A stretch of DNA of 64,000 bases. Source: Centropus unirufus. Its lineage: Eukaryota; Chordata; Aves; Cuculiformes; Centropidae. This document shows, in pieces, positions 37,589 to 52,500 of this stretch. Position 1 is the first letter of the stretch. Every line of letters begins with the position of its first letter. Made by a program: the position numbers and the translations under genes. Where the stretch lies: assembly GCA_013397695.1 (NCBI GenBank), contig VYZI01000533.1, positions 1 to 64,000 of the forward strand, read 5' to 3'. The notes under the pieces are model-generated. The model was not told the DNA's origin and did no database searches. It saw nothing but the letters and a program-made list of their open reading frames with translations.

Positions 37589-40500
37589 TCAGGGAACAGG
37601 CACCACACGCATGGTGTTGGTGTAGCCGGAGCCAGGGCGCCAGCCAGTCAGCACAATGACCAGGTCACCACTCTTGAAGAATCCACGTGCTTTGCCTAGG
37701 AGAGAAGAGAGAGAGGTGCAATAGCTTGATCCCACTGTATCAGCTTGCCCTGGTGCTCGTTTCCTGATGCCCACCCCAGGGCAGTGAAGGAAGGAGCCTG
37801 TCCCACAGCAGCTGCGACATTGGAGTTGTATCCAGACCCCATCCTCCTGCTGCCCACCCACCCGAGACACTGCACAGAGCTCTGGGCTTCTCTGCCAGAG
37901 GTTGAAATTCAATAGCACAGGACTCAGAGGAGGGAGTCACCCCCACTCTCATCCTTCAGGAGCCACAAAAAGCATTAACTGTTCAAGCCCATACTACATT
38001 AAAACCAACATGTTTTTCTGCTGGAATCTACTCTAAGGCCGCCATGACAAACCCCCTGTCCCATTTCCCCATGAGCAGTTGCACAAGCACATCTGTCCCA
38101 TTTCCCAATCAGATGCCATTACCACACAGGCAGCCAGTTCCCCCTCCCTTTGCCACTGGTGCCACTCAGCAACCCCAACAGCCCTACCCGAAGTGGCTCA
38201 GGATCCCCACACTCCCCTAGCCTGTTGTCAGGGTGAGGCTGGCACAGTGTCACTCACCAACATTCATGCCCAGGTTCACACGGAGGTCCACATCCTCTGC
38301 CCAGGAGTCATGGGCAGGCTCTTTGCAGAGGACAGGGAAGATGCCCCGGTAGAGGTGGGCCTGGCGTGCAGTCTGGTCATTGCGGGTCACGGCAATGATG
38401 GGAGCCCGTGGGCGGTACCGGGACACCAGGTGTGCTGACCTAGAAGAAGAGACAGGAGGTGAAGCACCACACTACAGGCTCAGCCGCTCCAGGGCAAGCT
38501 CAAGGAAGCACAAGCAGCAGTGAGGTTTGCCTGTCACCCTGGAGGGACGGAGGATGACCAGAAGAGTTGCCGGCACAAGCCAAGCTCGCCAACAAGCTCA
38601 CCTCTCTGCCAAATTCCCCACCAGGCAACTGGGCAGGCCAGCACCAAAGGTCACCCCTTGGTGACCATCCCCACTGTAGTCTCATGGTGAAAATCCCTCT
38701 GAGTTGACGAAGTACCATCTGTATGTTTTGGTCCCAAAAAACAAGCCTTGATTTGTCTGTGTTGCTATGCTAAAGTGGCAAGGTGCCATCTATTCTGGCC
38801 TTTGCAAGCAGTTCTTGGCATCTCAGTAGAGGTCCCTGCAAGTTCCCTCTGGCTTGAGGAGCTCCCAGTTCATAGGAAGGAAGAGCCCACACCAGCAGCA
38901 CTACCCAAAGCACGCCAAGGAGGGAGTCATTTGCCTCCCAGTCACATTCACCTACTTAAGTCAGTGACCAGGCTGGCTCCTCTACAGAGAGCTCTGCTCT
39001 TGTGCCCAATGGGAAGCAAATGCAACCAAGGGCAAAATTTCTACTGGGAAGCTGGACAGTCCTTAAAATGCCTTAAAAAAGCAAGTAGCATACCCTGGGT
39101 GAGAACTACAGCCTCCCTTTCCTTGGGCATAGAGGGCATCTGCAAATAGAGATTATAACTGCAAGGTGTTTATAGGTACATCCTCCTGACAAGCATGACA
39201 CTATCTCCACAAGCTTTTTGCAGCCTCATTTAGTGGAACCATGCTCAGCAATATTCAAAGATTGCTCCTTAAAGCAGGCAGTAGCCATCTGCTCAAAGAC
39301 CCCAAGCACCTGTCAGCTCTCAGACAATCCTTCCCACATTATCCAAGAAGCCTTCTAGTAGCTCCAAGCAATCCAGGTACTCAAAGTCTGTAACAGAATC
39401 CATGGCTAAAAATACTGAAATATCAGAGTTCAAATCTCTTTAAAAAGGTCAAGTGTAAGACTGGAACCTTTTACAAAGAAACATTAGAAGCATGAGGATA
39501 TCTAGAAACTAGCTTATCACTCCTCTGCAGAAAGTGTCTGCTTCCAGTCCCTTTAAACTAACTGTGGGTGAAGGATTCACTGATGGTCCAGTTCTTCAGG
39601 GAGACTGTGCCCAGCACAGGTAATCACATTTCTGCCACTGCACTACATCTTTGGTCCAAATTCAGTGCAAGAAACTCAGATTCTCTTCCAGAAAGCAGTC
39701 TGAGACTTGTGGTCAGATGTGCTTTGAGAGTGGGCAGCCTCTTTCCTCTAGATGGAAAAGTTGATCAGCAAGGCTTCAGCTTCCTCTCCACAGAAGAGTT
39801 GAATCTCTAGTTAGCAGCTGTCACTGTTGTTGAACAGAAATCCTAAGGTAATTCCAGCAGGTCTGCGTTGCCATCTCACACCCAAAAGGGCAGGTACCAC
39901 TTGGGTGCAAGTTTATTCACAGGCAGGCATAAGGAAGCTTCCAACGCTTCTGGTTTCCCTTCTGCATTGGTTCCGCTAACAATCCTAGACTAAGCAGTCC
40001 CTCTGTCATTTGGACTTAGACAAGCCGGGCTGATGCCCAAAAGGTTCAGCAAAGTAACAATGATTTGGATCGTGCTACAAAAGGCCAAGGCCTCAATTTG
40101 AAAAATTAGATTCTGCATCCACTGAACCTTACTGCTAGAATGAGGATTTATTGCCAAGAAGTTTGAGTTGAAACACTTATTTTCCTTTGACTCTTCCAGC
40201 AGCCAGCACTGCTGGCGGGTGCAGCTCGCAGCAGCAAGGGGAGGCAGGGCTCAGCGCCGATGCCACGCTGGCAGAGGCAGGCTGAGAACAAAGAGGTTAC
40301 ACACATTGAGTTTGAAATGTCTGCCCATCTCCTGAGGAACCACCACTGCACTGCAGGCAGGCAGCCTAGGCTCAGTCACTGCCAAAACCCAGGCATTACT
40401 CTAGTTTGTCAAAGTCATCTTTTTTGGAATCTCCTTCCTCAGCCCGGGCAGGAAGTGGGCTTGACCTGAGGGAACCTGTCACCTCCTACCTTCCAGACTT

Positions 40501-43500
40501 GGTGAGGACAATAATGGCCCCACTGCAGCACTTGAAGGACGCTTCCACAGCGCCAACAGCAGCGGCCTCCGTGGGATCACAGTTCAGGGGAGTCAGACGA
40601 CGCAGTTCCTCAAACAACTGCCTGTGAAAGATGGCGGCTTCGGCCTCCCGGGCAATCTATAAGAGCAACATGCGTGCGGGAAGACAACACTCACATCAGT
40701 CACTCAGGGCAGCACAGGGCAAGGCGAGGTGCACTATCAGCCAGATGTCACTAACACCAGGTGTCAGTTTTTGATATCACCAATTAGCAAGCCAAGATTT
40801 CGTTCGGTACACAGGGGTGGTGGCCAGCCGCTACACTTAGTCACCCAAACACCCCTTAGAGGGGCCATTTGATTCCCAAAGTTTCTTTTCTGAATTGGTG
40901 GCATCTGCTGTGTCACCTCGCCCAGCTGAGCCCACACTCAGGTGACATTCATGCCAACTGCCAGGCACTCTTGCTCTGCTCCTGCCTGCCTGGAATCCCT
41001 CCCTGCCGCAGAGAAGTCAACTCAGGCCACAGCGGTTATGCAAGGCTGACATCATAGCAGGGAGCTGCGTGCTAACTATATGCAGTGTTAGAATGGAGCA
41101 TGGGGTTTTTTTGACTCACGGCACCGAGCCCTCTCTGGTAGGGCTCCTACCTGCCGGACTCAGTCAGAACTATCAGGGCTGGAGCTAAGCACTTAAAAGA
41201 GGCCTCCACTGCACCCATTGCCATGGCATCGGCAGGGTCCCTGTTGTTAACATTGAGGCGGAAAATTTCTTCAAACAGCTGACGATGAAACATTGCAGCC
41301 TCAGCCTCACGAGCGATCTGCAGGCCCCATTCAGAGGAAAGGAGAAAAGAGGAAAGAAAAGGAGGAAAGATATACCAAAGGAACATGATATCACATTAAT
41401 GTACTGAATTGTCACAGTAATGCATGCAAGAGGATATTAAAGGTCAGACTGTGAAACTGTTTGGCTCTCAGGCTATGAATTTGCTGAATATGGCTCAGTA
41501 ACATGCCACAGCCAGACTGGCTGGCCCTGGCCACTGGGCAGGCACTTCCAAGGCGGCATTCCTCCTGAATTTTGGAGTCCTTTAAGAGCAGGCAAACACA
41601 GACTACTTTCCAAGGACCACAGTGAGCCAGCTCCGAGTCAGACCACACTTTGCTGTGGCTGCTTACTTCCTCAAGAGACTTTCGTATCCTCTGCCAGCCT
41701 GCTGATGGTCCTGCCTGCAATTTCTCAAGAGGAAACCTCTGTAGCTCCATGACTTCCTTTCATACACTCCCTACACCAAACAGCACTGCTGGAACAGTCT
41801 TCATGAAGCCATCACACAAGCTTTCAACATCATCCCCGAAGTTGGAAGACTGCCTCTCAGCTTCATTAGATTTAGTTTGACACGAGAGCCAATGAAGATA
41901 TAATTCAACCTTAGAGCCAATGCAGTTTCACCTCCAAACGCTATAAAACTTCCCTTTTGTTAATAAGGATATAATTAGGAGCAAGTCTTCCTTATGGGGT
42001 TGTAATTGTACATTGGGGTGTTTGTACAGTGCCAGACTTGGACAGACAAGAGGTAGAGAGGTACAAGTCGGAGCTCTTGTTCTAGCATTTTTTTGAAGCA
42101 TTGTTTGCTAAGCATAAGCCAGTAATCTGTTTATCTCAGTATGCTGGGAATCACTTGCATTTTTACAAGACAGTTTTCCTCTTGGTGGGCTGCATTAGCC
42201 CTGGACAACCCAATAAAGAAGGCTTCTGGAGACAAGAAAGGCATGCAAAGGTTGATAATCTTCCCAAGGATGACTTCATCCAGTTACTCCGGAAAATGAG
42301 CAGCATTACACAAAGCATGAGTTGATGTTTAAGCAGAGACTGAAGTGCCCTCCCTTACAGTGAAAGCTTTGTAGTTAGACCCTTCTAAGTAAGAATTATG
42401 CTACTCCAGTATTATTTTATGTGACGCTAGGAATTATCCCTCTTCCACAGGTATTTGTTTAAGTCAAAGTAGTTAAGTATCTTATGACTAAAAATAACAG
42501 GACATGTGATGGGCCAGAACAGCATTCCAGTGCCAGCTCCAGTCCTCAAGCAGTCAGTTCTATTACTGCTGGCGTTATGCTTGCCATTAGATAAACTGGA
42601 AGCATTTGCCTCAACAAAACATTTACTCCAAACCTAAGAGCTGGCAGCCATCTTGCCTTCCGAGGCTCAGTTTAGGGGCAGGCCTAGGCCTGCATTCCCC
42701 AGGTGTAAGAGAATACATGCCCAGACACACCTGCTTTGACTTGACAGTGGAAGGGCACAGCAGTTCTCAACTCCATGTCACAGCTAACTTGACCCACACA
42801 GTAACACATGAAGGTTTCCAGCTGATATGGAGGTAGAGATAACAGGGATGGGATGGAGAAAAGGAAAAAAGCACAGCTATTTAAACCTTTGTCCTGTCTG
42901 ACAGAATGGCCAAGGCAGCATCTGAAGGCAACTCCAGATCCCAGACCAGGAACAGACAGGCAGGGATGCTACATAGCACAACTCCTGATTGCTCTCAGAA
43001 TCACAGCCCATCTGCTATCTGCACCTCACTGTGGCGGGAGCTGTACTTGGAATACCTCTGTAGCAGGACTGGATAAAGAAATATGTAAACCCAAAATAAT
43101 ACCATTTCAGACCAGGAACACATACAGAAGTCGCTCTTTACCCTAGGTACAGCATTCTCTCCTCACTATGACCACTCGGCCATTGCAGGTGGAAATATTC
43201 CCCTGCTGTGGTTTCTATACCATGGTTACTTAGGACACTATTGCTGGGCAGGGCTATTCTTGACTAACACTAAGAGAACTGGCTCAGATTAAAAACCCTG
43301 GCTGTAGGCGACGTGGTCCTACAGCCACAGAACAGAGCTGGCACCTTGCTGCCTGTGTGATGTTAGATTAAATAAATTAAACTGGTATTTCCCCTCTGCA
43401 CAGAGGGTTAAAACCTGCAGTATTTCTGCAGAGGCCTGGGAGAGTGAATGCCACTATTCCCAGGTCTGGAATAAGAGGGAAGCACATGCAACAGATCCTG

Positions 43501-46500
43501 AGAGTTCAGGCTCCAGGTGCAGTACAAACATCTGAGGAGTCAAACAGAATGTCAGAATGTAAACCCAAGTGTAAGGTTTGCTGCAGCAAGTTTCCAGCTG
43601 TTGCTAGAAAGTCACCCTTTTGATTTAGAGGCAGAAAATTGAGGAAGATACTTCCAGGTGCTCCATTCTGCCCAGTAATCATCAAGTCATATTTTGCATT
43701 TGCCACATGCAAAAAATACTACTCCATGTTGGCCAGATAAGAGGTATTTACACAATGCCCTGCAAACAAACACTAGCTGAGCTGATTAATAGATGTAACC
43801 TAAATTGCAAATAGAACTGGTTAAAGTTACTACTGCTGCGATTCACCACACTGCTAACTAGGGAGAAGAAACACTTGCAGATAACTTGACATCAGGCTTT
43901 TTGTCAGGTGAAATGCAAGCTGGGTGAACTCAAAGCAGAGCAGAAGTTTCTGGCAGTTCAAGCATGTAAAACTATGGCTCTGTCATTATTCATGCAACGA
44001 ACAACCCCAACCAAGCACACCAGGTGCTGAATGCAATACAATAGCACGGTCAGACCCACAAGCCCACCCCCACCCCCCACACAGTAGCCAATATGTTTCA
44101 TTATCTATATAAACTGCTTAGGCAGCTCCGTGACCTTGGAGAAGTTTAAGGCATTTAATATGCCAAAACAGATAGAGCATTTGGAGAAACTCATACCAAG
44201 GCAACAAACAAAAAAAAAATCTTTACCCAAGCCTAAACAAAAATTAGCAAGATAAATGAGAAGTTTTAGATTTCCGAGTACTGCAGAGCAATTCTCAGCT
44301 CTGCCTGACAATAGGTCAGAGCACAGAAAGTGAGGTTTCAGGTCCTCAGGACCATGTCAGGAAAAGAAACACCCACAGTGGGAGCTTTAACAGCAAAATC
44401 CCTATTTTGGACTGCTGGATACTGCCACCTGGCTCACTTAGACCTGCGGGTGCCCAGCTCAGATGAATGATGAAGACAACAGAGCACTGCTACTGTCACC
44501 TCTGGGATCAGCTCCCCACCAAAGCGAAGGTAGTACTCACAGCGTGCTGCATGCGCACAGCCTCAAGTGGGTAGTCTCCCTTGGCTGTCTCTCCAGAGAG
44601 CATGATGCAGTCCGCTCCATCCAGGACAGCATTAGCAACATCACTGCCCTCAGCGCGTGTGGGGCGAGGCTTCTTGATCATGCTTTCCAGCATCTGGAAA
44701 AGATCAAGTCCAAAGAAATCAAGACACCACAGAAGGACCCGGCTGCTTTTTCACCAGTGCACTTCAATATACTTTATATACAGGGCAGAAGACAGCATGT
44801 TCTAATGTAGGTGCAAGTGACCCAGCTCATTACTCTGTGCTAATGGATTTTTCTCTTTATTCTAGATTATGTTTGAGACCTTCAACACCCCAGCTATGTA
44901 CATGGCCATTTAGGCCGTGCTGTCCCTGTACAACTCTGGTCTTACCACTGGTATTGTTATGGACTCCAGGAGTACAGCCTAAGGATTCTGGGAGAAAAGT
45001 TCTCCTGAGGCTACAGGACAGAGAGGGGGCTTGGTCCTAACCCACCTGGAGCTACCACCAAGAATGTCAACAAATTTCGTTCAGTATCTATTCTACATTT
45101 ATTCCTTTTCCAATAAGATTTAACCCACACGGCATCATAGAAACTCCAACTTTCCAATTTAACTCTTCAGTACAGGGCTTAGCCCATGAGCTCTGATCTA
45201 GAGAGTGTTGTATTAGAAGTCTTTATGGAAAGCTCAAATCCAACCACATGTTCTCAAATTACCTCCAGCACCTAAGGGTTTGTGGTTTTAATCTAGAAAG
45301 AGGTAAATGGCAGGGTCTGCATCCACTCAAGTCATCTTGATACAACACAAGATTTCCCATTCTTTATTTAACATGTACAGGCCAGTCATCTCAGACCACC
45401 TAATGACACCAGCCTCCTACGCACCCACTCTGACAAGAGAAACGAAGGACAGCTTTCTATGAGGCTAGCTCTTCCTACCTGCTTTTCCCAGAAAGCCAGT
45501 ACAACTCCACACACCAAAGCCTGGCCAACCCGTCCTCAGGTGCTCAGTTTCCCCACTCCGCTGCAGCTCACAATGGGGCAAACATCACTCAGCTCCTCAT
45601 GAAACACCACCCAAAGCAGCATTTCAGCAGCAATACAGGAAGACGAAAATCAAATGCCACTGTAAATCCAGAACCTTGTCTGGTGACTACTGTCTAGTTC
45701 CACAGCCTGCACACAGAACAAGCTCAGCCAGGAAATCAGTCCTTCCTCTACTCAAGGACTGTTCCTACTGGAACCAGGAAAGCTGAGCATCACTCTCCCT
45801 CCCTCACTAGCAAATTCTAGAGTAATAGTGATGAATCTTCCACTGATGCTCCCTTCTGATGCTGCAGTGTCTACACATTGTGTGAAATACTTGGGAACCT
45901 CAGTAAGTCTCCTCTGTTAAGACACAGATGTGCTGCTACAAGACACCAAGGCCAAGCATAAGCAATCTGTTCCCAGAATTGGTTTCTGCAGGCCAAGAGG
46001 CACCATGGCTGCATAAGGCTTAAAGGGCTTAAGTCTTTAACAGCCACACAGCAGTCCCATAAACTTCTTGGGGAAGATCCCAAACACATCTTTAATGAAG
46101 TGCCTATTCAGCTGTGAGCAACACCTCTTTGCTCTTGGCATTTTATTCTCTAGCAAACATCATCAAGCCCTGACAGCTATTGACATTACACCCTGCCAGA
46201 CTCTGGCAGCTAGCATTCGAGTTCCAGTACCTGAGTTGCACAGATGATGGGTTTACCAGCCCTGTTGCAGCGCCCAATCATCATCTTCTGGGCAAGGAAG
46301 ACCTTTTCAGCAGGGATCTCAATTCCTAGGTCACCACGGGCCACCATAATGCCATCGCTCGCTTCCATGATCTCATCAAATCTAACAGCAAGAGAAGTTT
46401 GTTAACCCATTTGTTTCACAGAAACCTACCCACCTATTCAGTTGGAGAACAATAGGCAGATACACTGCCAGCACATAGCCTTTCCGGTATCCAGTGATGC

Positions 46501-49500
46501 CAAGGTCCAGGGAAGAAAAAGAACACCGAGTCACAGAATATTTAAAGTGCTTGATAAAACTTTGTAAAGCTATAGAAAGACAGACCAAGAGAGAGTTAGC
46601 TGATCTGAGATATTTAAGTCTGAAGGTTTGTCACGGACTTGGTGATTCCCATGTGTTAGCTCATTGATTTGCATCCAGGACAGCAAGTTGGTAAGCTGAA
46701 ACTTCACTACTAAGACTATTGCAGATTCTTTAGGGATGCTAGGCGACTGTGATGCTGTCTCCAGGAGCTCAGGGCATGACAGCTACAGAACCCACTGCTC
46801 ACACCACAGCTACATGAAGTCCCACACATGGCACTACAGGACAATCTACACTATCACATCATTACTCAGACTAGGGAGTTTTCTGCTGCTGGCAAACCAG
46901 AGATAAGCGAGTCTGGACAACAGCATGGGGGAGTGTGTTCTTCCTTAGATACAGGGTGACAAACTTGAAGTGTCACCTGCACAAAGCTCACCTGCGCACA
47001 CCCTCATGGTTCTCAATCTTGCTGATGATCTTGATGTTCTTTCCTTTTTCTCCTAGCACCTTCCTGACAGCATGGACATCAGCAGCTTTCCGGATGAAGG
47101 AAGCAAACACCATATCCACATTCTGCTCCACACCAAATTTGAGGTCTTGAATGTCCTTCTCGGAGACCGCAGGCAGGTCAACGGCAGCGCCAGGCAGGTT
47201 CACTCCCTTCTTGCTGCCAAGCATTCCACCGTTCTCTATCTCGGTTATAACATAGTCCTTGCCTGAAACAGATGTGTCCCCACAGTGAAGTGTTTATACC
47301 AGAAGGCTCCCTGTTGCCAGCTCCCACACCACCTCCCCTCCCTGATGACAGTGCCAACAGCAACCACATGTGATAAAAGCACATTACTGTTCTGAAGAGC
47401 ACTTAGTCTAACACACAAGCTTGCAACTTACCCATGGGAACACAACAGACAACTTTAAAACCCCTTCTACTCTCTTTCTGGAGAGGACACCATTTAGTCC
47501 ATGCAGGAGTTTGATATTTCCTCCCCCCAGAAATCTACCAATTAGCATTTCTACATATGGCAGCCCTAGAATACCAAACTGAGCACCCCAAAAGCCTCAC
47601 CTCCACCTCCCCACAAGCTCTGGAATACAAGGCAACATCTTGAAGCTAGAGCAGCTAATGCAGCACTATAAAGGAAGTACTGGGGAACTAACCTTGCCCC
47701 TACATTACCAGTTAAAGATAGTTCTGTCTCTAACCATGAACCACAAGGTCTATTCTATAAAACTAGTCAAATCCTGCATTAAAAGTATGAATTGGCTAAA
47801 TGGGCTGTGAACATGACCACTGACTGTTGTGACCCTACCACACATTTACCCTTGAGAGGGGTTTTAGATAACAGTCTAGTGAAACCCAATTAAAGTTAGG
47901 TTTTGGAAAATTGCTACAGTTCAAGCAGAGAAAGTTTTGCTCTAAGTCTAACAACACTGAGAAGCATGTATGTGTTCCTTTAACACACAACCGCAAGCTA
48001 GAAAACAGTGGAGGGAAAGCAGAAATGTTCTCCAAAAAAAAAAAAAAATAGGCATAGATGAAACTGTTGTTACCCACCTTTCTCCTTAACCAGCAAGGAA
48101 ATCAGACCGTCATCCACATAGATTTTGCTGCCAACTTCTATAACCTTGGTTAGATTCTTGTAGTCCACCCACAGCACGTTCTCGTCGCAGTTCTCCATGA
48201 AGGCATCATCCAGAGTCACTTTGAGCGGTGCACCCTTCTTGAGCTCCACTTCTGCTGTGCCACTCTGCATATCAAAACATGTGTGAAAACCACCAGACAA
48301 GCACCTCCCAGACTGCAGCAGCTCATCCCAGTCATTGGTAGTCAGCTCATTACCTTGAGACAATTTTTGTTTGGAAACGAGGCCACAGGCACAACAAAAT
48401 ATGTAGCCTCAGATGCTGGAAGAAGTGGAAGAAAAAAAAGGGGCAACTTACTCCCTTAATAAGTCCAGTTCGGATTTCAGGTCCCTTGGTATCCAGTGCA
48501 ATAGCCACAGGTCTGTACGTGATGGGATCAGAGGCAAAGCTCTCTGTAGCCTCTCGCACATTCTTGATTGTGCCCTCATGATACTGGCAAGGAAAAGATG
48601 GAAACAGTTAGGCCATTTCTACTCCACTGCCTACAGAAGAGATCACTATGCACCCCAAACACTGCCCATGCTGACATCTCTGCTATCAGTTATGCTCGAT
48701 TTCAGCTCTACCTTGATAATTTCATTCAGACTGAGCTTCCAAAAAAGCAGTGTAAGGATATAAAAGCCTTCCTTGCATGAAGCCAAGTCAAACAGTTATA
48801 TGGCTGTGCTTTTGCTGCCCTCCAGTTCTAATTCCAGAAGCCCAGGCACCTAACTGAAGTTATTTTCCACCAGGACATAAACTTGCCATCTGAATATGGC
48901 CCAATGTCCACCAGGTGTTCAGCAAGGATGTTTCCAAAAGCTTTGCTGAACACCTGCATATTCAACATGGCAGAACATCAGCAGCACCAGCACACAGATG
49001 ATTATGTACATAGAAAGACTCCTGAATGCCAGGAAGTGCCACAGCTAAGCAACTGTCACACACAGAAAGGAGGATGTCATTCTCCACACTGCTGACTCTC
49101 GCTCTGAGTTCTGGCCTGACCCTTCCTATCTGTCCAACAGGTAAGCACATGGAGAGGCCTTTTTACAACTCTTTGATTTACATTTCCCCTGAAGATAAAG
49201 GGATTGCTAAGAGACCAGTGTCCATTTAAGTATTTACATTTTATGAAAGCTTCCTAACATTCACTTGTGCAAGAGCATTTCACTAACGCTGCCAGTTTCA
49301 GGACAGACAATTCTGCAGGGAAATTCTCATCCCAACTACCTCAAAACAAGCTTCAAATGACCAGCAGATCAGTTTACTTTACTTGCTTAAACAATATTAA
49401 GAGATAACCTTGACTGCAACTTGTGTAATGCTTAACAGACATTTGTAGATAAGAAGTACTCTCTTCCTGCCATCCCTGGATGCCATTTGATCTGACTCAC

Positions 49501-52500
49501 TGGGAAACACCTAGTCCCCCATCACACTCCTTAGGCCTTGTGTCAAGGCCTACACACTGACTTCACTATCACAGGGGCAATAATCCAGCACCAGGAAGGG
49601 GAGGCCAGAAAAAGCTGTGCTGAAGTTTATGTGCACGCCCTTGATCCAAAATACTCCCCAACTGCTAACCCCTGAGAACAGGAAAAATTTAGTTTAATTA
49701 GAGTGCACAAGTGGAAATTGAGGAGGCCCCAAGCCTTTCCACACACCACAGCCTAGAGAGATGCAGTACATAAAATACACCTGAAGTGGTGCCATTATGT
49801 TAATCTGATCCCAGACACGTGGGACTTTTCCTTTTAGATTGTAGCAGTGACAAACTGCCTCCTACGGAGTCTGAACTCCTGAAGAGTACACATGCAGAAC
49901 AAGAGTGTAGGCAGAGCTGGGAGGAAAAGTTATTCCCCCCCCCACCCTGTATAAAATGGTGGCAGCCAAGGAGTTAAAAGCACCTCCATTGAAGTAAAAG
50001 CTTTGCTAAATGCTTCAGGGTGGACACAAGAACCAAGGCACTCACAACAGATGAAAACTCTTTGGGGCTTCACTGGGAATTATTGTTTTGCAAGAGTCAG
50101 GAGGGAATTCAAGCCAGTCAAACTCAACAGGAGCTGAGCAAGACCAGACTGCTGAAATCTGACCTCACCCATATGAAGTGCGCAACAAGAGCTTTCCCAT
50201 AGCAGAAAGCCACAGTCCCCATCCTCAACCTCAGCTAACAAGTACACAAACCACAGCAACAGCTCTGCTGAGCAGTAACAAGTGTGAAATTCCCAGTTTC
50301 AGCCCAACCATCAACTCCCTGCGACACTACTCAGCTAACAGGATTTCCCTCCCAAAAGGGTACCCTTTCTTCAGGCAGATTTTGCTAACAGCAGCCTGTG
50401 CACCAACACTACTCCGAGGCATTAGTCAAGGTCCGCCGGTTCTCTGCAGCTAAGTATCAGTCCTTTCAGCTTTGCCAGTGCCCTGTGACCTTTAAAGGCC
50501 ACATAGGTGAGAGGCCAAGCTGTTATGCACCACGAGGCTCATGGTTCAGTAAGTAAAGCCACCTACAGCTGCTACTGGCTACTGTCTGGTATTTTGTAAG
50601 CTGGAGGGCAGCCAGGGTAAAAAAAAAATAAAAAAATCAGAGGAAAGGCTCAAGGTGGCATTCTCAGCTCCTCCAGTATCACTGAGAACCTCACCTATTT
50701 ATATCAACTACACGTCGCTTGCCACCACCAGTGTCGATTTCTTTTGACCTTATTCTTAGAAGCTCACCACACCACCTTCCAAATATAGTGGTGCCAGTGT
50801 CCTGACTGCCAGGAGTACAACCCAAGTGGAGGGTTAGCTGGGCAAGTCCAAGAGTTTAATTCTTTCAGTCAGGCATAGTAATTACTCCAAATCACTAACA
50901 GCTTTCCTTTGAGACAAGGTTATTCATTGATCACATGGTTGCAAAAGCCCCAGTGGTACAACAGGAAGCAAGGCAACCAACCGATAGTTTGTACTCCTAC
51001 AGAGGCTCACAGCAGAACAGGACCAGACGCTCTGTGCTCCTGCTGTGAACTGAGAAGTAGAAGTTTTGTATAGCAAACAGCAGGATGTGAGGAATAACAA
51101 GGATTTCACAGGAAGCAGTTGACGCACAAGTGTCATGGATCAGTTACCTGGCCACCTGGTACAGATGGTGTGGAACCAACCAGAACTGCTTTCAAAACAG
51201 CTCAGAAAGCACACTTAAATGTTATCAGCAATTACACAGGCTCAATGTGTACAGCCAGCACACCTTCCACAAAGGCAGAGCAGAGTCCCACCTTCCCACA
51301 CTAAGGCTGGTGTGGACTAAGCTGGATTTCCCTCCTCCAACAGAGAAAGGGCCAGAAGACACACACGCACAGAGTTCATCGGGGCTGCATCACCTTAGAC
51401 CCCATCCTTACCTCATGGGTGCCATGAGAGAAGTTGAGGCGAGCAACATTCATTCCAGATTTAATCATTTCCTTCAGCTTCTCCACTGAGCGGGAAGCTG
51501 GGCCTAGGAGGAGAAAACAGCTTGACATCAACTTTGTAAAAATAATTAGATAACCCACACGCACCAGGCTCTTTCATGTGGAAGAGAAAAAGCATAATGG
51601 GTGCAGGCTTGCTCAGCACTGAAGCAGCTCATCTCTACAGCTGCAGGATGTTTAACTTGCCTGGAGGAGCACAGCAGAACCTAAGCGGTTCTGATTCAAG
51701 CAATACTTCCACTTGACTGGAGGTTGGCAGATGTTACACCCATTTACAAGAAGGGTCAGAGGGAGGATCCAGAGAACTACAGGTCTGTCAGACTGACCTC
51801 AGTGCCAGCAAAGGTCATGGAACAGGTCATCTTGGGTGCTATCACACTGCATATGCAAGATAACCGGGTGATCAGGCCCAGTCAACACGGGTTCATGAAG
51901 AGGCAGGTCGTGGCAAACTAACCTGATTGCCTTCTATGACAAAGTGTTATTGCATGAGGGAAAGGCTGTGGCTGTAGTCTACCTGGACTTGTAATGCATC
52001 TGGCACAGTTTCTCACAGCATTCTGCTCAAGAAATTGGCTGCCACTGGGTTGGACAAGTGCACACTCTCCTAGGTGGAAAACTGGCTGGATGCCTGGGCC
52101 CAAAGAGTTGTGGTAAATGGAGCTAAATCCAGCTGGAGGCCAGTCACAAGCAGTGTTGCTCAGGGCTCAGTGCTGGGTCTTGTCCTGTTCAATATCTTTT
52201 CCAATGATAAAGCTACTAGCAAGTTGGCAGAAGACACTAAGCTGGGAGGAAATATTGATCTGCTTGAGGGCAAGAAGGCTCTTTAAAGCTGAGACCAATG
52301 GGATAAGGTTTAACAATGCCAAATGCTGGGTCCTGTACTTGGGTCACAACAACCCCAAGCAGCACTACAGGCTTGGCGAAGAGTGGCTGGAAAGCTGCCT
52401 GGGAGAGAATGACCTGGGGGTGCTGGGTTGACAGTTGACTGAGCCAGCAGTGTGCCCAGATGTATCAGAGACAGTGTGTCCAGCAGATCTAGGGAGGTGA

